DNA from: a virus
Length of the DNA stretch: 27,816 nucleotides
Direction: 5' to 3' (one strand)
IMG/VR virus record: IMGVR_UViG_3300018019_000030
Location: 1 to 27,816 of that record
In this document: positions 14,696 to 20,636 of the stretch, piece by piece
How the letters are laid out: the number at the start of each line of letters is the position of its first letter
Numbering within the stretch: position 1 is the first letter of the stretch
The notes under the pieces: model-generated
Databases searched by the model: none
What the model was told of the DNA's origin: nothing
What the model saw: the letters and a program-made list of their open reading frames with translations, nothing else
Translations under genes and position numbers: made by a program

Positions 14696-15285
14696 GCGGC
14701 GTCTCGCACCGGGGCATTCAGCGTGACCACCGGATCGAACTTGCCGGCTTCGAGTCCCCAGGTGTCCCAGCCCGGCCGTGATTGCCTCGAGAACAGCTCG
14801 ACACGGAAGGCGTCCGGCATGCATCGCTCGCACAATTCGAAAGCCTCATCTGGCTTGCGCGAGTGCTCGCGCGCTATCCCGTCGAAACTCGACAGGAACG
14901 CCTTATGTTTGGGACTTCCGATGCTGCCGAGCAGCACAGGCTCGCTCATCGAACGGACGCGATAGCCGGTGCCCATGCGCGGCCTGCCGCGCCGCGTCAC
15001 CTTCCGCCACTGCATCAAGCCGGTCCAGGTGAAGCCCCACTCGCTCATGACCCAAATCGCGTGGGGCACCATCGGCGAGATCGCCCACAGCCATAGCAGA
15101 CAGTCGCCGCGGACGAGGTGGCCGACCGGCAGCGCGGCGATGTCGCACAGCGACATTGCACCGTAGTGTTTGGCGTAGCTCTTGCTCTCGCCCTTCTCCG
15201 AGCGCAGCTCGTAGGGCCACGGCGGGTCGGCCATGATCAGCGTGTATGAAAACTCCTTCAACGCGCCGAACGGCCAGTTGCTCAC
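14692..15285 (-). CDS. MT-A70 family DNA adenine methyltransferase
   Basis: This protein is 197 aa from a GTG at 15285 that overlaps the SciP-like stop (GTGA). The catalytic motif DPPW is at 20-23 (TLIMADPPWPYE). It is followed by family features YGAMSLCDIAALPV, DCLLWLWAISPMVPHAIWVM, and RNSKKPDEAFELCE-like sequence (REHSRKPDEAFELCERCMP) with LFSRQSRPGWDTWG near the end. MT-A70 enzymes methylate adenine N6, on DNA in phages, often to evade restriction or mark replication state. No target-recognition domain is evident and the recognition sequence cannot be read. It lies directly downstream of the SciP-like gene. Confidence 0.9.
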   Translation of the reverse strand: MSNWPFGALKEFSYTLIMADPPWPYELRSEKGESKSYAKHYGAMSLCDIAALPVGHLVRGDCLLWLWAISPMVPHAIWVMSEWGFTWTGLMQWRKVTRRGRPRMGTGYRVRSMSEPVLLGSIGSPKHKAFLSSFDGIAREHSRKPDEAFELCERCMPDAFRVELFSRQSRPGWDTWGLEAGKFDPVVTLNAPVRDAA

Positions 15286-15545
15286 GCCGCCCTCCGCTGG
15301 CGCGCGCGCAGCGCCTCGAAATCGCGCCGCTCGACGGCGTTGAGCCAAGCGACGAGCTCGTCGGCCGATAGCTTGTGCGCGGCGATCGCTTCGGCTTGCG
15401 TGATCACGCCGCCGCGGATTGCCATGCATAGATACAGCTTGCGGTTTGCCGTCCAGCGCCTGACCGGCGTCAGCACGAGGCGGCGCATCATCGCGCCGCG
15501 CAGCCGCCGGCGCTCCTCGCGCGATCGCGCGGCGGCGGTGCTCAT
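15282..15545 (-). CDS. SciP-like (DUF1153) putative CtrA-pathway regulator
   Basis: This 87-aa protein has a C-terminal core of VRRWTANRKLYLCMAIRGG, then ITQAEAIAAHKLSADELVAWLNAVERRDFEALR. The pattern RRW-x5-K, A(I/V)RGG, one turn later EA, then LS..EL..W...V...D...LR, corresponds closely to the helical SciP/DUF1153 family. In Caulobacter, SciP is a small protein that blocks transcription activation by the cell-cycle regulator CtrA. The N-terminal 30 residues are basic and differ from host SciP as I remember it. Coupled by ATGA upstream and GTGA downstream. Assigned by pattern, not by search. Confidence 0.72.
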   Translation of the reverse strand: MSTAAARSREERRRLRGAMMRRLVLTPVRRWTANRKLYLCMAIRGGVITQAEAIAAHKLSADELVAWLNAVERRDFEALRARQRRAA

Positions 15546-15937
15546 GCCACCTCTCTGCGCTTGCGCTGCTGCAGCGCCGTCAACGCCGCGACGAGCTTGA
15601 TGGCGCGGCCGGCGAGTGCCTGTGTGCGCTGCAGCGCCAAATTCAAGATCGCCAGCTTGTGCTCGATCAGCGCGGCATCCTGGTCGTGCTCCGCCAAGCC
15701 CGACTGGTCGAGGATGTCATTGAGCGCGCGGATCGCTTCGGCCCGTTGCGCCCTGATCGTCTCGAGCGGCAGCGTAAGTCCGACCGCCCAATCGGGCGCG
15801 CTGGTCGCCGCCGCATCAACCAAGTCTGCCCCCCCCGGTTGTGAAGGTTCGCCCGTCTCGCTCTGCGCGAGTGGCGCCGACAAATCCGGCGGCCGTTCGT
15901 CGGCGGGCAGCGCGTAGCGGGCGTTCGGGCCGCTCAT
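15542..15937 (-). CDS. 131-aa hypothetical protein
   Basis: The first 50 residues are polar, low-complexity and likely disordered. From about 55 onward the sequence is helical ([20 protein letters not shown], then [30 protein letters not shown]) with a basic end. This suggests a helical bundle or coiled coil. It sits between, and overlaps both, the GapR-like and SciP-like genes (ATGA at each junction). That makes it a possible partner of either. No family recognised. Confidence 0.62.
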   Translation of the reverse strand: MSGPNARYALPADERPPDLSAPLAQSETGEPSQPGGADLVDAAATSAPDWAVGLTLPLETIRAQRAEAIRALNDILDQSGLAEHDQDAALIEHKLAILNLALQRTQALAGRAIKLVAALTALQQRKRREVA

Positions 15938-16179
15938 TCGAGCATCCCCAAGGCGTGCATGTAGGTTTCGAGGACGGCTTCCTCTTCCCTACGCTCATTG
16001 ATGTCCTGGCCGCGCAGCCGCACCACCGTCCGCAGCGCCTTGGCGTTGAAGCCGTTGCCCTTGGCCTCGCGGTAGATGTCGGCAATGTCGTCACCGATCG
16101 CCTTCTTCTCCTCCTGCATGCGCTCGATGCGCTCGACGAAGGCTTTCAGGTGATCTTTGGCGAAGGTAGGGGCATCCAT
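15934..16179 (-). CDS. GapR-like nucleoid protein (DUF2312)
   Basis: This 81-aa protein, beginning [20 protein letters not shown], runs into [37 protein letters not shown] and [14 protein letters not shown]. This is a near full-length match in pattern to the DUF2312/GapR family: long first helix, EAKGNGF..KALR.VVR.R, then an ILxxY end. In Caulobacter, GapR is a chromosome-structuring protein that binds overtwisted DNA ahead of forks and RNA polymerase. A phage copy could help replication or transcription of its own DNA, or act on the host chromosome. It is first but one in the leftward early operon. Confidence 0.88.
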   Translation of the reverse strand: MDAPTFAKDHLKAFVERIERMQEEKKAIGDDIADIYREAKGNGFNAKALRTVVRLRGQDINERREEEAVLETYMHALGMLE

Positions 16180-16403
16180 CAGAACAGCCCCTCGATCGCG
16201 GCGAGCAGGCTCTGCACCGTCGGCGGCGGCCCGAAGGTGACGGTGGCGAGCGCGAAGACGATGGCCAGCGCCAGCGCGGTTGCGACGAGCGCTATCGCGA
16301 TCGCATATGGCACGTCGCGCCAGCAGAATCCCCGATCATCCTCGCGCGCGCGCGCGAGGGGCTCGCGGTCTGATAGATGCCCAAGCCCGAAATACTGCCC
16401 CAT
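16179..16403 (-). CDS. 74-aa single-pass membrane protein
   Basis: A hydrophilic N-terminal 28 residues is followed by a hydrophobic helix ([20 protein letters not shown], about 33-52) and a short C-terminal tail. Its stop and the GapR-like start share a base (TGATG). The SD is weak (AACGGG). It is the first gene of the leftward operon. Role unknown; a membrane anchor or host-envelope factor is possible. Confidence 0.58.
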   Translation of the reverse strand: MGQYFGLGHLSDREPLARAREDDRGFCWRDVPYAIAIALVATALALAIVFALATVTFGPPPTVQSLLAAIEGLF

Positions 16404-16448
16404 GGCGTTGCCCGTTGCGAAGCTGAAAAATCACGCGCGGAACGCCAC

Positions 16449-16457
16449 TTATCCACA
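16449..16457 (+). promoter_or_regulatory. DnaA-box-like nonamer
   Basis: TTATCCACA matches the bacterial DnaA-box consensus exactly. It sits in the 96-bp region between the divergent genes at 16403 and 16500. A single box is weak evidence for an origin, but the location upstream of the early leftward operon is suitable for one. Confidence 0.45.
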
Positions 16458-16499
16458 ACCGCACTTCACGACTCGGGACGTATCCGGCTAAGCCGGCAC

Positions 16500-16793
16500 A
16501 TGGCCCGGCTGCAAGCGACCGGCATTCCTTGGTATCGCCCGCAGGATTACTCGCGCATTCTCGCGATCATGGAGGATGCCCACCTGCTCCCGCCCACCTA
16601 TGAGATTTGGCGCGAAAAGGCCGAGCGCCTCGAGCGCGACATCAAGCGCAGCGGACAGGTCGTCGTTCGCGCCGTAATCGATCCGGAGGAGTTCCTCGTC
16701 TTCTGCGCCGCTCGCCATCTGCACGTCGACGCCAAGGCACGCGTCGCGTTTGCCAATCAGGCCACCCTCCGCGCCGTCGCAAAGCCGGACTGA
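16500..16793 (+). CDS. 97-aa hypothetical protein of a rhizobial type
   Basis: From the ATG at 16500 it reads MARLQATGIPWYRPQDYSRI onward, with LPPTYEIWREKAERLERDIKRSGQ, VVVRAVIDPEEFLVFCAARHL and VDAKARVAFAN. Short proteins with W..KAE..E and VIDP.EF..(W/F)C are familiar in Hyphomicrobiales genomes and phages, function unknown. The ORF could begin at 16377, but that extension overlaps the divergent membrane-protein gene and is less protein-like. It is the only plus-strand gene left of the immunity region. Confidence 0.62.
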   Translation: MARLQATGIPWYRPQDYSRILAIMEDAHLLPPTYEIWREKAERLERDIKRSGQVVVRAVIDPEEFLVFCAARHLHVDAKARVAFANQATLRAVAKPD

Positions 16794-16946
16794 GATCGCC
16801 AACGCCGTTCCGTCCATCGACTTCTCCACATTCGTCCATAGGCTAAGCCGCGGACCGGATTCGACTCTCCCGCCGGCGCCGCGCACGATGCCGGCGCGGC
16901 GAAACTCGAAGGCCCCGGAGGGCTACGCAAACCGAACAGAAAAGAC

Positions 16947-17210
16947 CTACGCGGCGCGCGACTTCGCGGCCTTCCCATGCGCTGATGCGCTCCCGGGCTT
17001 GGCAAAAAAATCGGCGAGACGCAGCGCAATGCCGCGCTCCTTGGCGTGCTCAAGCAGCGGCCGAATATGCCGCTGCGGAATTTCGCCCCCTGTTCCTCCC
17101 GACGCGCGCGACCGCTGCCAGCTGGAGACGCGCGTCCGGTGAAGGTTGAGCAACGCGGCGACCGCCGAAGGACCGCCGAGCTTCTTGATGATCCTCTGTG
17201 CTGGTTCCAT
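16947..17210 (-). CDS. Cro-like HTH regulator
   Basis: This protein is 87 aa from the ATG at 17210: MEPAQRIIKKLGGPSAVAAL, then LNLHRTRVSSWQRSRASGG. The first 40 residues are a clear helix-turn-helix (GGPSAVAALLNLHRTRVSSWQ) of the Cro/YdaS-like sort. A basic, Lys/Ala-rich C-terminus follows. It is divergent from the S24 repressor across operators O1 and O2. The promoter predicted from the sequence places transcription start only a few bases before the ATG, so the message may be nearly leaderless. Probable role: lytic switch regulator opposing CI. A TTG start at 17243 is possible but lies inside the operator. Confidence 0.75.
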   Translation of the reverse strand: MEPAQRIIKKLGGPSAVAALLNLHRTRVSSWQRSRASGGTGGEIPQRHIRPLLEHAKERGIALRLADFFAKPGSASAHGKAAKSRAA

Positions 17211-17220
17211 GCGGGCCGGC

Positions 17221-17248
17221 ACTGTAGCGATTTTCGCTACCAAGGCAA
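17221..17248 (-). promoter_or_regulatory. Leftward early promoter overlapping operator O1
   Basis: On the minus strand, TTGCCT (17243-17248) lies 16 bp from TACAGT (17221-17226). The 17-bp operator GTAGCGATTTTCGCTAC (17224-17240) sits between and over them. The geometry is identical to that of the rightward promoter at 18297-18324, which has the same -10 hexamer. Repressor binding should block RNA polymerase. Confidence 0.7.
17224..17240. promoter_or_regulatory. Repressor operator O1
   Basis: GTAGCGATTTTCGCTAC is a perfect dyad GTAGCG-N5-CGCTAC. It is one of four such 17-bp sites, all in this region. Confidence 0.85.
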
Positions 17249-17281
17249 GCCCTCCCGTTGCGATTTACGCCACAGACGGAC

Positions 17282-17298
17282 GTAGCGCTTAACGCTAC
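17282..17298. promoter_or_regulatory. Repressor operator O2
   Basis: GTAGCGCTTAACGCTAC carries the same dyad as O1, 58 bp away. It ends 7 bp before the repressor start codon, suggesting autoregulation of the repressor. Confidence 0.85.
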
Positions 17299-17305
17299 GC
17301 TTGCT

Positions 17306-17923
17306 ATGATGTCCGCAAATGCACTTTCCCGGTGGGTGACACAGGCGCTCGCTCATGCCGGAAATATGGGCCAATCCGAGCTTTCCCGGCGTGTGCATAG
17401 GAAACTGCGCCGCGTCGACGAAGACCGCTCCATCATCAATAAGGTGATCAAAGGAAAGCGGGAACTGAGCGGGCTGGAGATGCTCGCGGTGGAAGAGATT
17501 ACCGGCTTTCCGGCGCCGACTCGATCGTCAGAGCGAATCACCCTGGTACCTCTCATATCCTGGGTGAGCGCGGGCTCCCTCGCCGATGCCAGCACCCAAG
17601 TGCCCGTCGAGGATGTGCCACTGCTCGCATTCGCCGACCTCGGAAGAGGCAATTTCTTCGCGCTGCGCGTGGAAGGCGATTCAATGAACCGGGTTTCTCC
17701 GGACCAGTCGGTCATCATTGTGAACCGACACGATCGGGAGCTGCATCCCGATCGCTTCTATGTGTTTGCGGTCCGCGGCGAGACGACTTACAAACGCTGG
17801 CATGCATCGCCGCCTTATCTCGCGCCGTGTTCGACCAACCCGATGCACGAGCCAATCTTTCTCAATCGCAGCAAGGATGCTGAGGTGATTGGCCGGGTTC
17901 GCCGCAGCGTGCTCGATTTGTAG
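17306..17923 (+). CDS. CI-like phage repressor, S24 peptidase (LexA/CI family)
   Basis: This protein is 205 aa from the ATG at 17306 (a second ATG follows at once). Its N-terminal DNA-binding domain spans about 4-68 (MGQSELSRRVHRKLRRVDED, NKVIKGKRELSG). A linker contains the self-cleavage site Ala89-Gly90 (WVSAGS), and the C-terminal S24 domain has nucleophile Ser126 (VEGDSMNRVSPDQ) and Lys163 (TTYKRW). All key residues are intact, so RecA-stimulated autocleavage and SOS induction are expected. No SD precedes the start, and operator O2 ends 7 bp upstream, so the message may be leaderless like lambda cI from PRM. It is followed closely by a secreted-protein gene. Confidence 0.92.
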   Translation: MMSANALSRWVTQALAHAGNMGQSELSRRVHRKLRRVDEDRSIINKVIKGKRELSGLEMLAVEEITGFPAPTRSSERITLVPLISWVSAGSLADASTQVPVEDVPLLAFADLGRGNFFALRVEGDSMNRVSPDQSVIIVNRHDRELHPDRFYVFAVRGETTYKRWHASPPYLAPCSTNPMHEPIFLNRSKDAEVIGRVRRSVLDL

Positions 17924-17933
17924 GAGGAGAGAG

Positions 17934-18269
17934 ATGTGGAAAACCGTTGCCACCGTATGCTGCCTGGCGGGTTGCGGCTTTGCCGTCAGCTGGCCAGCAC
18001 AATCGCAACCGGTCACCTTTGAAATAATTGGCCGTGTGCCCGGCTGCCACGATGCTGAACTCTTTGACAAGATTACAACTTTCATGGCCCAGAAGGATTT
18101 CGAAGCCGCAAATAAATTGTTTTTTCTGGCCCTGGCGTCTGGCAATTGCCGATGGCTGGAGGCCGGCCAACGCGTGGTCATCCAAGAAAGTCATTTTTTC
18201 GGCCACCATTGCGTTCGCATCCCTGGCGAAACGGAATGCTGGTACACGCTCAATGGCGCCATTAAGTAG
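17934..18269 (+). CDS. Secreted Cys-containing protein in the repressor operon (candidate lysogenic-conversion gene)
   Basis: This protein is 111 aa from the ATG at 17934, preceded by a strong GGAGGAGAGAG. The N-terminus MWKTVATVCCLAGCGFAVSW is a likely Sec signal; LAGC at 11-14 could be a lipobox but would be unusually close to the start. The mature part (about 86 residues) holds four Cys (PGCHD, GNCRW, HHCVR, TECWY), probably two disulfides. It also has a helical segment DAELFDKITTFMAQKDFEAA. It starts 10 bp after the repressor stop and reads the same way, so it should be expressed in the lysogen. No known family recognised; base composition is lower in GC than its neighbours. Confidence 0.78.
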   Translation: MWKTVATVCCLAGCGFAVSWPAQSQPVTFEIIGRVPGCHDAELFDKITTFMAQKDFEAANKLFFLALASGNCRWLEAGQRVVIQESHFFGHHCVRIPGETECWYTLNGAIK

Positions 18270-18272
18270 CGT

Positions 18273-18289
18273 GTAGCGAAATTCACTAC
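18273..18289. promoter_or_regulatory. Repressor operator O3
   Basis: GTAGCGAAATTCACTAC is the operator dyad with one half-site mismatch (CACTAC). An extra GTAGCG half-site precedes it at about 18266-18271, so O3 may be an extended or weaker site. Confidence 0.8.
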
Positions 18290-18296
18290 GTCACAC

Positions 18297-18324
18297 TTGA
18301 CGCCGTAGCGCTAATCGCTACAGT
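18297..18324 (+). promoter_or_regulatory. Rightward early promoter overlapping operator O4
   Basis: TTGACG (18297-18302) and TACAGT (18319-18324) are separated by 16 bp. Operator O4 occupies the spacer. This is the same layout and same -10 as the leftward early promoter. The first gene begins at 18366. Confidence 0.72.
18305..18321. promoter_or_regulatory. Repressor operator O4
   Basis: GTAGCGCTAATCGCTAC is a perfect dyad of the O1 type, between the -35 and -10 of the rightward promoter. Confidence 0.85.
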
Positions 18325-18365
18325 AGCCCCCATCGCCCGATTCCCCGGGCGCATGGGAGAGCGCG

Positions 18366-18773
18366 GTGGCGTCGAGCGGGCAAGCCGAGAGTGATCAGGC
18401 GCGGATCGACGCTCTGGCCGATCAGGCGCGCCGCAATGTGCTGGCCGAATTGCCGCGCGATCGCGAAGCCGAACTGCCGCGCAAGCGCGCCGAGCCATCG
18501 TACGCCGGCGCCAGGCCGGTGCTCACGCGCATGCTGCCGGCCGGCCGCACCAATCCCGACGGCACCATGATGCTGTCGTTCGAGGACCCCGACGGCTGGA
18601 TCTTCACGTTCCGCCTGCCGGTCGGGGAAATCCGCACCATGACGCGGTGCCTCGGCCAGGCACTCGAAGCCTACGACCGCGCCCGGCGCCAAGCGGAAAG
18701 CTCTTCGGGCACGCCGAGCAATGACGGATCGCCGACTGACGGCCAGGTGCAGGTGCCGGACCCCAACGCATAG
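18366..18773 (+). CDS. First gene of the rightward early operon, hypothetical
   Basis: This 135-aa protein starts at a GTG at 18366, with GGGAGAG upstream. The N-terminal third is helical and charged. A central segment (TMMLSFEDPDGWIFTFRLPV, about 67-86) looks like a beta hairpin, followed by a helix (IRTMTRCLGQALEAYDRARR) and a disordered polar end. No family recognised. As the gene nearest the CI-controlled promoter it would be the first rightward product on induction. Its 3' end overlaps an opposite-strand gene by about 100 bp. Confidence 0.6.
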   Translation: MASSGQAESDQARIDALADQARRNVLAELPRDREAELPRKRAEPSYAGARPVLTRMLPAGRTNPDGTMMLSFEDPDGWIFTFRLPVGEIRTMTRCLGQALEAYDRARRQAESSSGTPSNDGSPTDGQVQVPDPNA

Positions 18774-18892
18774 GCGCACGCTTGAGGACTTTCATGCGAC
18801 TCCAGGGCCTCGTCTTCGAAAAAGCAGACATAGCGGCCGTCCTCGCGCCGCCGGATCGAAAACGTCCCGTACGAGGTTTCGTAAAACCACAT
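18671..18892 (-). CDS. 73-aa phage protein on the opposite strand inside the rightward operon
   Basis: From the ATG at 18892, with GGAGAGGG 7 nt upstream, it reads MWFYETSYGTFSIRRREDGR and then VCFFEDEALESHESPQACAYALGSG and GVPEELSAWR. The pattern W..ET..GTFSI..... ..E.L.S..SP..A...L..G.......LG(I/V)P..L..W is one I associate with small alphaproteobacterial phage proteins, so I take it as real despite its direction. It overlaps the end of the plus-strand gene at 18366-18773 tail to tail by 103 bp. Function unknown. The 138-aa extension to 19087 covers the next gene's start and is unlikely. Confidence 0.62.
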   Translation of the reverse strand: MWFYETSYGTFSIRRREDGRYVCFFEDEALESHESPQACAYALGSGTCTWPSVGDPSLLGVPEELSAWRRARS

Positions 18893-18998
18893 CGCAAATC
18901 CCTCTCCATCGTCAGCTTTCCAGAGCTCGGGCGATGGAAGCGCGAGTCGGCTGGCTTCGGCCAGCCGGCTCGCGCGCCTTTTCTGATGGAGCGCGGCC

Positions 18999-19622
18999 AT
19001 GAGTGAGCGCATCGACCAAATCGTCGCCACGCTCGCCGCCGCTGAGCCCGATGGCCTCACCAGCGCCGAGGTCGCCGCGCGCCTCAATATGACGTCCTAC
19101 AACGCCTCGGGAACGCTATCGAAGCTGGCGGCCTACGGCAAAATCGCCTCTGAGAAGATCGATCGCCAGCGTTATCGCTGGAAGCTCAAGCCGATGCCAC
19201 AGCCGCAGCGCGTTGCCCCATTGGCGAAGCCCGGTGAGCTGCTCAAACGCATCGACGGCGTCGCGCCGCAGCCATTGCCGCGTGAGGCGAGCGATCCGGC
19301 CTATCTGGCGATAATCCGCCAATTGCCCTGCCTCAAGTGCGGCATGGATCCATGCGGCGAAGCTGCTCACGTGCGCATGCAATCCGGCGCCCACGGCAAG
19401 CACAGTGGCATAGGGAGAAAACCAGATGATCGTTGGGCCGCGCCGCTGTGCGCCTGCTGCCATCGCGAGGACCGCGATTCGCAGCACCGCATCGGCGAAC
19501 TCGCCTTCTGGCATCGGCTCGGCAGCAATCCGCTGCTGATCTGCGAGCGGCTCTACGCCGCGCGCAGCGACCTGGTGCGCATGCGCGCCATCGCACTCAC
19601 GGCCATTGCGGAGCGCCAGTGA
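18999..19622 (+). CDS. Winged-helix plus HNH nuclease fusion (DUF968-like)
   Basis: This is a 207-aa protein. Residues about 1-60 form a winged helix (LTSAEVAARLNMTSYNASGTLSKLAAYGKI). Residues about 100-200 form a zinc-containing HNH-type nuclease domain: LPCLKCGMDPCGEAAHVR, GKHSGIGRKPDDRWAAPLC, CACCHRE, HRIGELAFWHRLGSNPL. This arrangement resembles the DUF968 / Ref-like phage recombination nucleases, which cut DNA during recombination. The fused N-terminal DNA-binding domain may target it or make it a regulator. The nuclease cysteines and histidines all look intact. Confidence 0.82.
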   Translation: MSERIDQIVATLAAAEPDGLTSAEVAARLNMTSYNASGTLSKLAAYGKIASEKIDRQRYRWKLKPMPQPQRVAPLAKPGELLKRIDGVAPQPLPREASDPAYLAIIRQLPCLKCGMDPCGEAAHVRMQSGAHGKHSGIGRKPDDRWAAPLCACCHREDRDSQHRIGELAFWHRLGSNPLLICERLYAARSDLVRMRAIALTAIAERQ

Positions 19623-19831
19623 TGATCTGGCACACATTCCACTGCCCGCATTGCGGCCTCGTCGTCGATTTTATGGACGAACCGCCAAACGAACCACCGT
19701 GCGAGGAATGCGGAGCCATCCTCGATCCAGACGAGTTCGAACCCGGCGACGATTTGCTCGACATTCCCGAATTTTTGCAGCGGTCGTTTGATCTGCCGGC
19801 ATTTCTGCCGAAATGGAGCCGTGAACCGTGA
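19622..19831 (+). CDS. 69-aa zinc-ribbon protein
   Basis: From ATG 19622 (TGATG with the nuclease stop) it reads MIWHTFHCPHCGLVVDFMDE and then PPCEECGAILDPDEFEPGDD. The two CxxC pairs form a probable zinc ribbon, followed by a very acidic segment and a Leu/Phe-rich end. Small acidic zinc ribbons may bind nucleic acid or act as adapters. No specific family. Coupled to the HNH nuclease gene. Confidence 0.68.
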   Translation: MIWHTFHCPHCGLVVDFMDEPPNEPPCEECGAILDPDEFEPGDDLLDIPEFLQRSFDLPAFLPKWSREP

Positions 19832-19976
19832 GTCCGCTAAAGAGCTTTGGGATTGCCGTGCCGCCTCGTCATGGCGCCATTACGCCACCGCACGGCAGAT
19901 CAGCTTCGCCGCCGCGGCGCGTGAGGTCATCGAGCGCGGTTTTTCAGCAAAGTCCAACGAGGGAGTAGCATCATGA
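19821..19976 (+). CDS. 51-aa hypothetical protein
   Basis: From a GTG at 19821 it reads VNRESAKELWDCRAASSWRH and then a helical tail (FAAAAREVIERGFSAKSNEG). It overlaps the zinc-ribbon gene by 11 bp and ends on the XRE regulator start (ATGA). The overlap and helical character favour this frame over the Pro/Ser-rich alternative that starts at 19828. Function unknown. Confidence 0.45.
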   Translation: MNRESAKELWDCRAASSWRHYATARQISFAAAAREVIERGFSAKSNEGVAS

Positions 19977-20389
19977 GCAACAGATCACCGGGTGCCGTCG
20001 ATCGCGATGTCGGCCTGCGCGTTCACCAAGCGCGGCTGATGCGCGAGATCAGCCAGACCGGCCTCGGCGCCGCGCTCGGCGTCAGTTTCCAGCAGGTGCA
20101 GAAGTACGAGAAGGGCACCAACCGCATCAGCTGTTCGCAGCTCGCCCGCATCGCAGCGACGCTAGATCGTCCGGTGGCGTGGTTTTTTGCCGGCACGCCG
20201 GCCGGGCGCGCCGCCAATTTTGGCGCGTCGCCCGATCCCTGTCAGCTGCTCGGTTGCACGCGCGACGGGCTTCGGCTCGCGATCGCCTTCAACGCCATCG
20301 CCGATCGCACGACGCGCGCCGCGATCGTCGCCGTTGCTGAAACCACGGCGCACGCCTTGGCGCCGGCGGCACGCAGAAGGGCGCCTTAG
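19973..20389 (+). CDS. XRE-family HTH transcription regulator
   Basis: This 138-aa protein has its HTH at about 14-70 (VGLRVHQARLMREISQTGLG, then VSFQQVQKYEKGTNRISCSQL, IAATLDRPVAWFF). It is the typical alphaproteobacterial XRE type, where FQQVQKYEKG(T/A)NRIS is highly conserved. The C-terminal half is helical and Ala-rich, likely for dimerisation. Unlike the S24 repressor it has no protease domain. It is the second DNA-binding regulator of the prophage, transcribed from the CI-controlled rightward promoter, and may time later genes. Confidence 0.88.
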   Translation: MSNRSPGAVDRDVGLRVHQARLMREISQTGLGAALGVSFQQVQKYEKGTNRISCSQLARIAATLDRPVAWFFAGTPAGRAANFGASPDPCQLLGCTRDGLRLAIAFNAIADRTTRAAIVAVAETTAHALAPAARRRAP

Positions 20390-20527
20390 ATGGGCGGCGT
20401 GCTCATCACGGTGGCGTTCGACGTCGTGCTCATCACGGCGGCGGCGCACGGCTCGGCGTTTAAGACGCTGCTGTTCGCCGGCCTGATGATCACCGCCATC
20501 GCGGCGCTGCTCGGGTCACAGCCGTGA
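20390..20527 (+). CDS. 45-aa membrane peptide
   Basis: From the ATG directly after the regulator stop it reads MGGVLITVAFDVVLITAAAH and then FKTLLFAGLMITAIAALLG, giving two hydrophobic helices. The ORF fills the gap before the tRNA-like gene. Too short for a family. Small hydrophobic peptides can be holin-like, but an early-operon position argues against a lysis role. Confidence 0.5.
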   Translation: MGGVLITVAFDVVLITAAAHGSAFKTLLFAGLMITAIAALLGSQP

Positions 20528-20535
20528 CCAAACAT

Positions 20536-20617
20536 GCGGGGGTAGCTCAGCAGCAGAGCGCCGCGGGTCTTCGTCCTCCCGCGGAGGTCGGCAGTGCAAG
20601 TCCGCCTCCCCGCTCCA
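20536..20617 (+). tRNA. Unusual tRNA-like gene with extended anticodon arm and encoded CCA
   Basis: The 82-nt segment folds as a cloverleaf. The acceptor stem is GCGGGGG with TCCCCGC, followed by T and CCA. The D-arm is GCTC/GAGC with a 7-nt loop AGCAGCA. The anticodon arm is a 7-bp stem CCGCGGG/CCCGCGG with a 10-nt loop TCTTCGTCCT instead of 5 bp and 7 nt. The T-arm is GGCAG/CCGCC (one mismatch) with loop TGCAAGT. The D-loop lacks the usual GG, and T55 is G, so the normal D-loop/T-loop contact is partly lost. No anticodon can be assigned with confidence. It lies in the sense direction between two small genes of the early operon. It could be a true odd-loop tRNA, an aminoacylation decoy, or an RNA-processing signal. 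Confidence 0.72.
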
Positions 20618-20636
20618 TCAGCCTGGGAGCGCGGCC

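Noticed and set aside
14692-15285. CcrM-type cell-cycle methyltransferase
   Set aside because: The motif order and DPPW context fit MT-A70, not the CcrM beta-class enzyme; no claim of GANTC specificity is made.
16449-16457. Replication origin defined by DnaA boxes
   Set aside because: Only one perfect box and no iterons or AT-rich unwinding element seen; reported as a single site only.
16878-16900. GC-rich hairpin between convergent genes as a terminator
   Set aside because: A 7-bp stem exists, but there is no T-run on either side and several alternative pairings are equally good in this GC-rich DNA.
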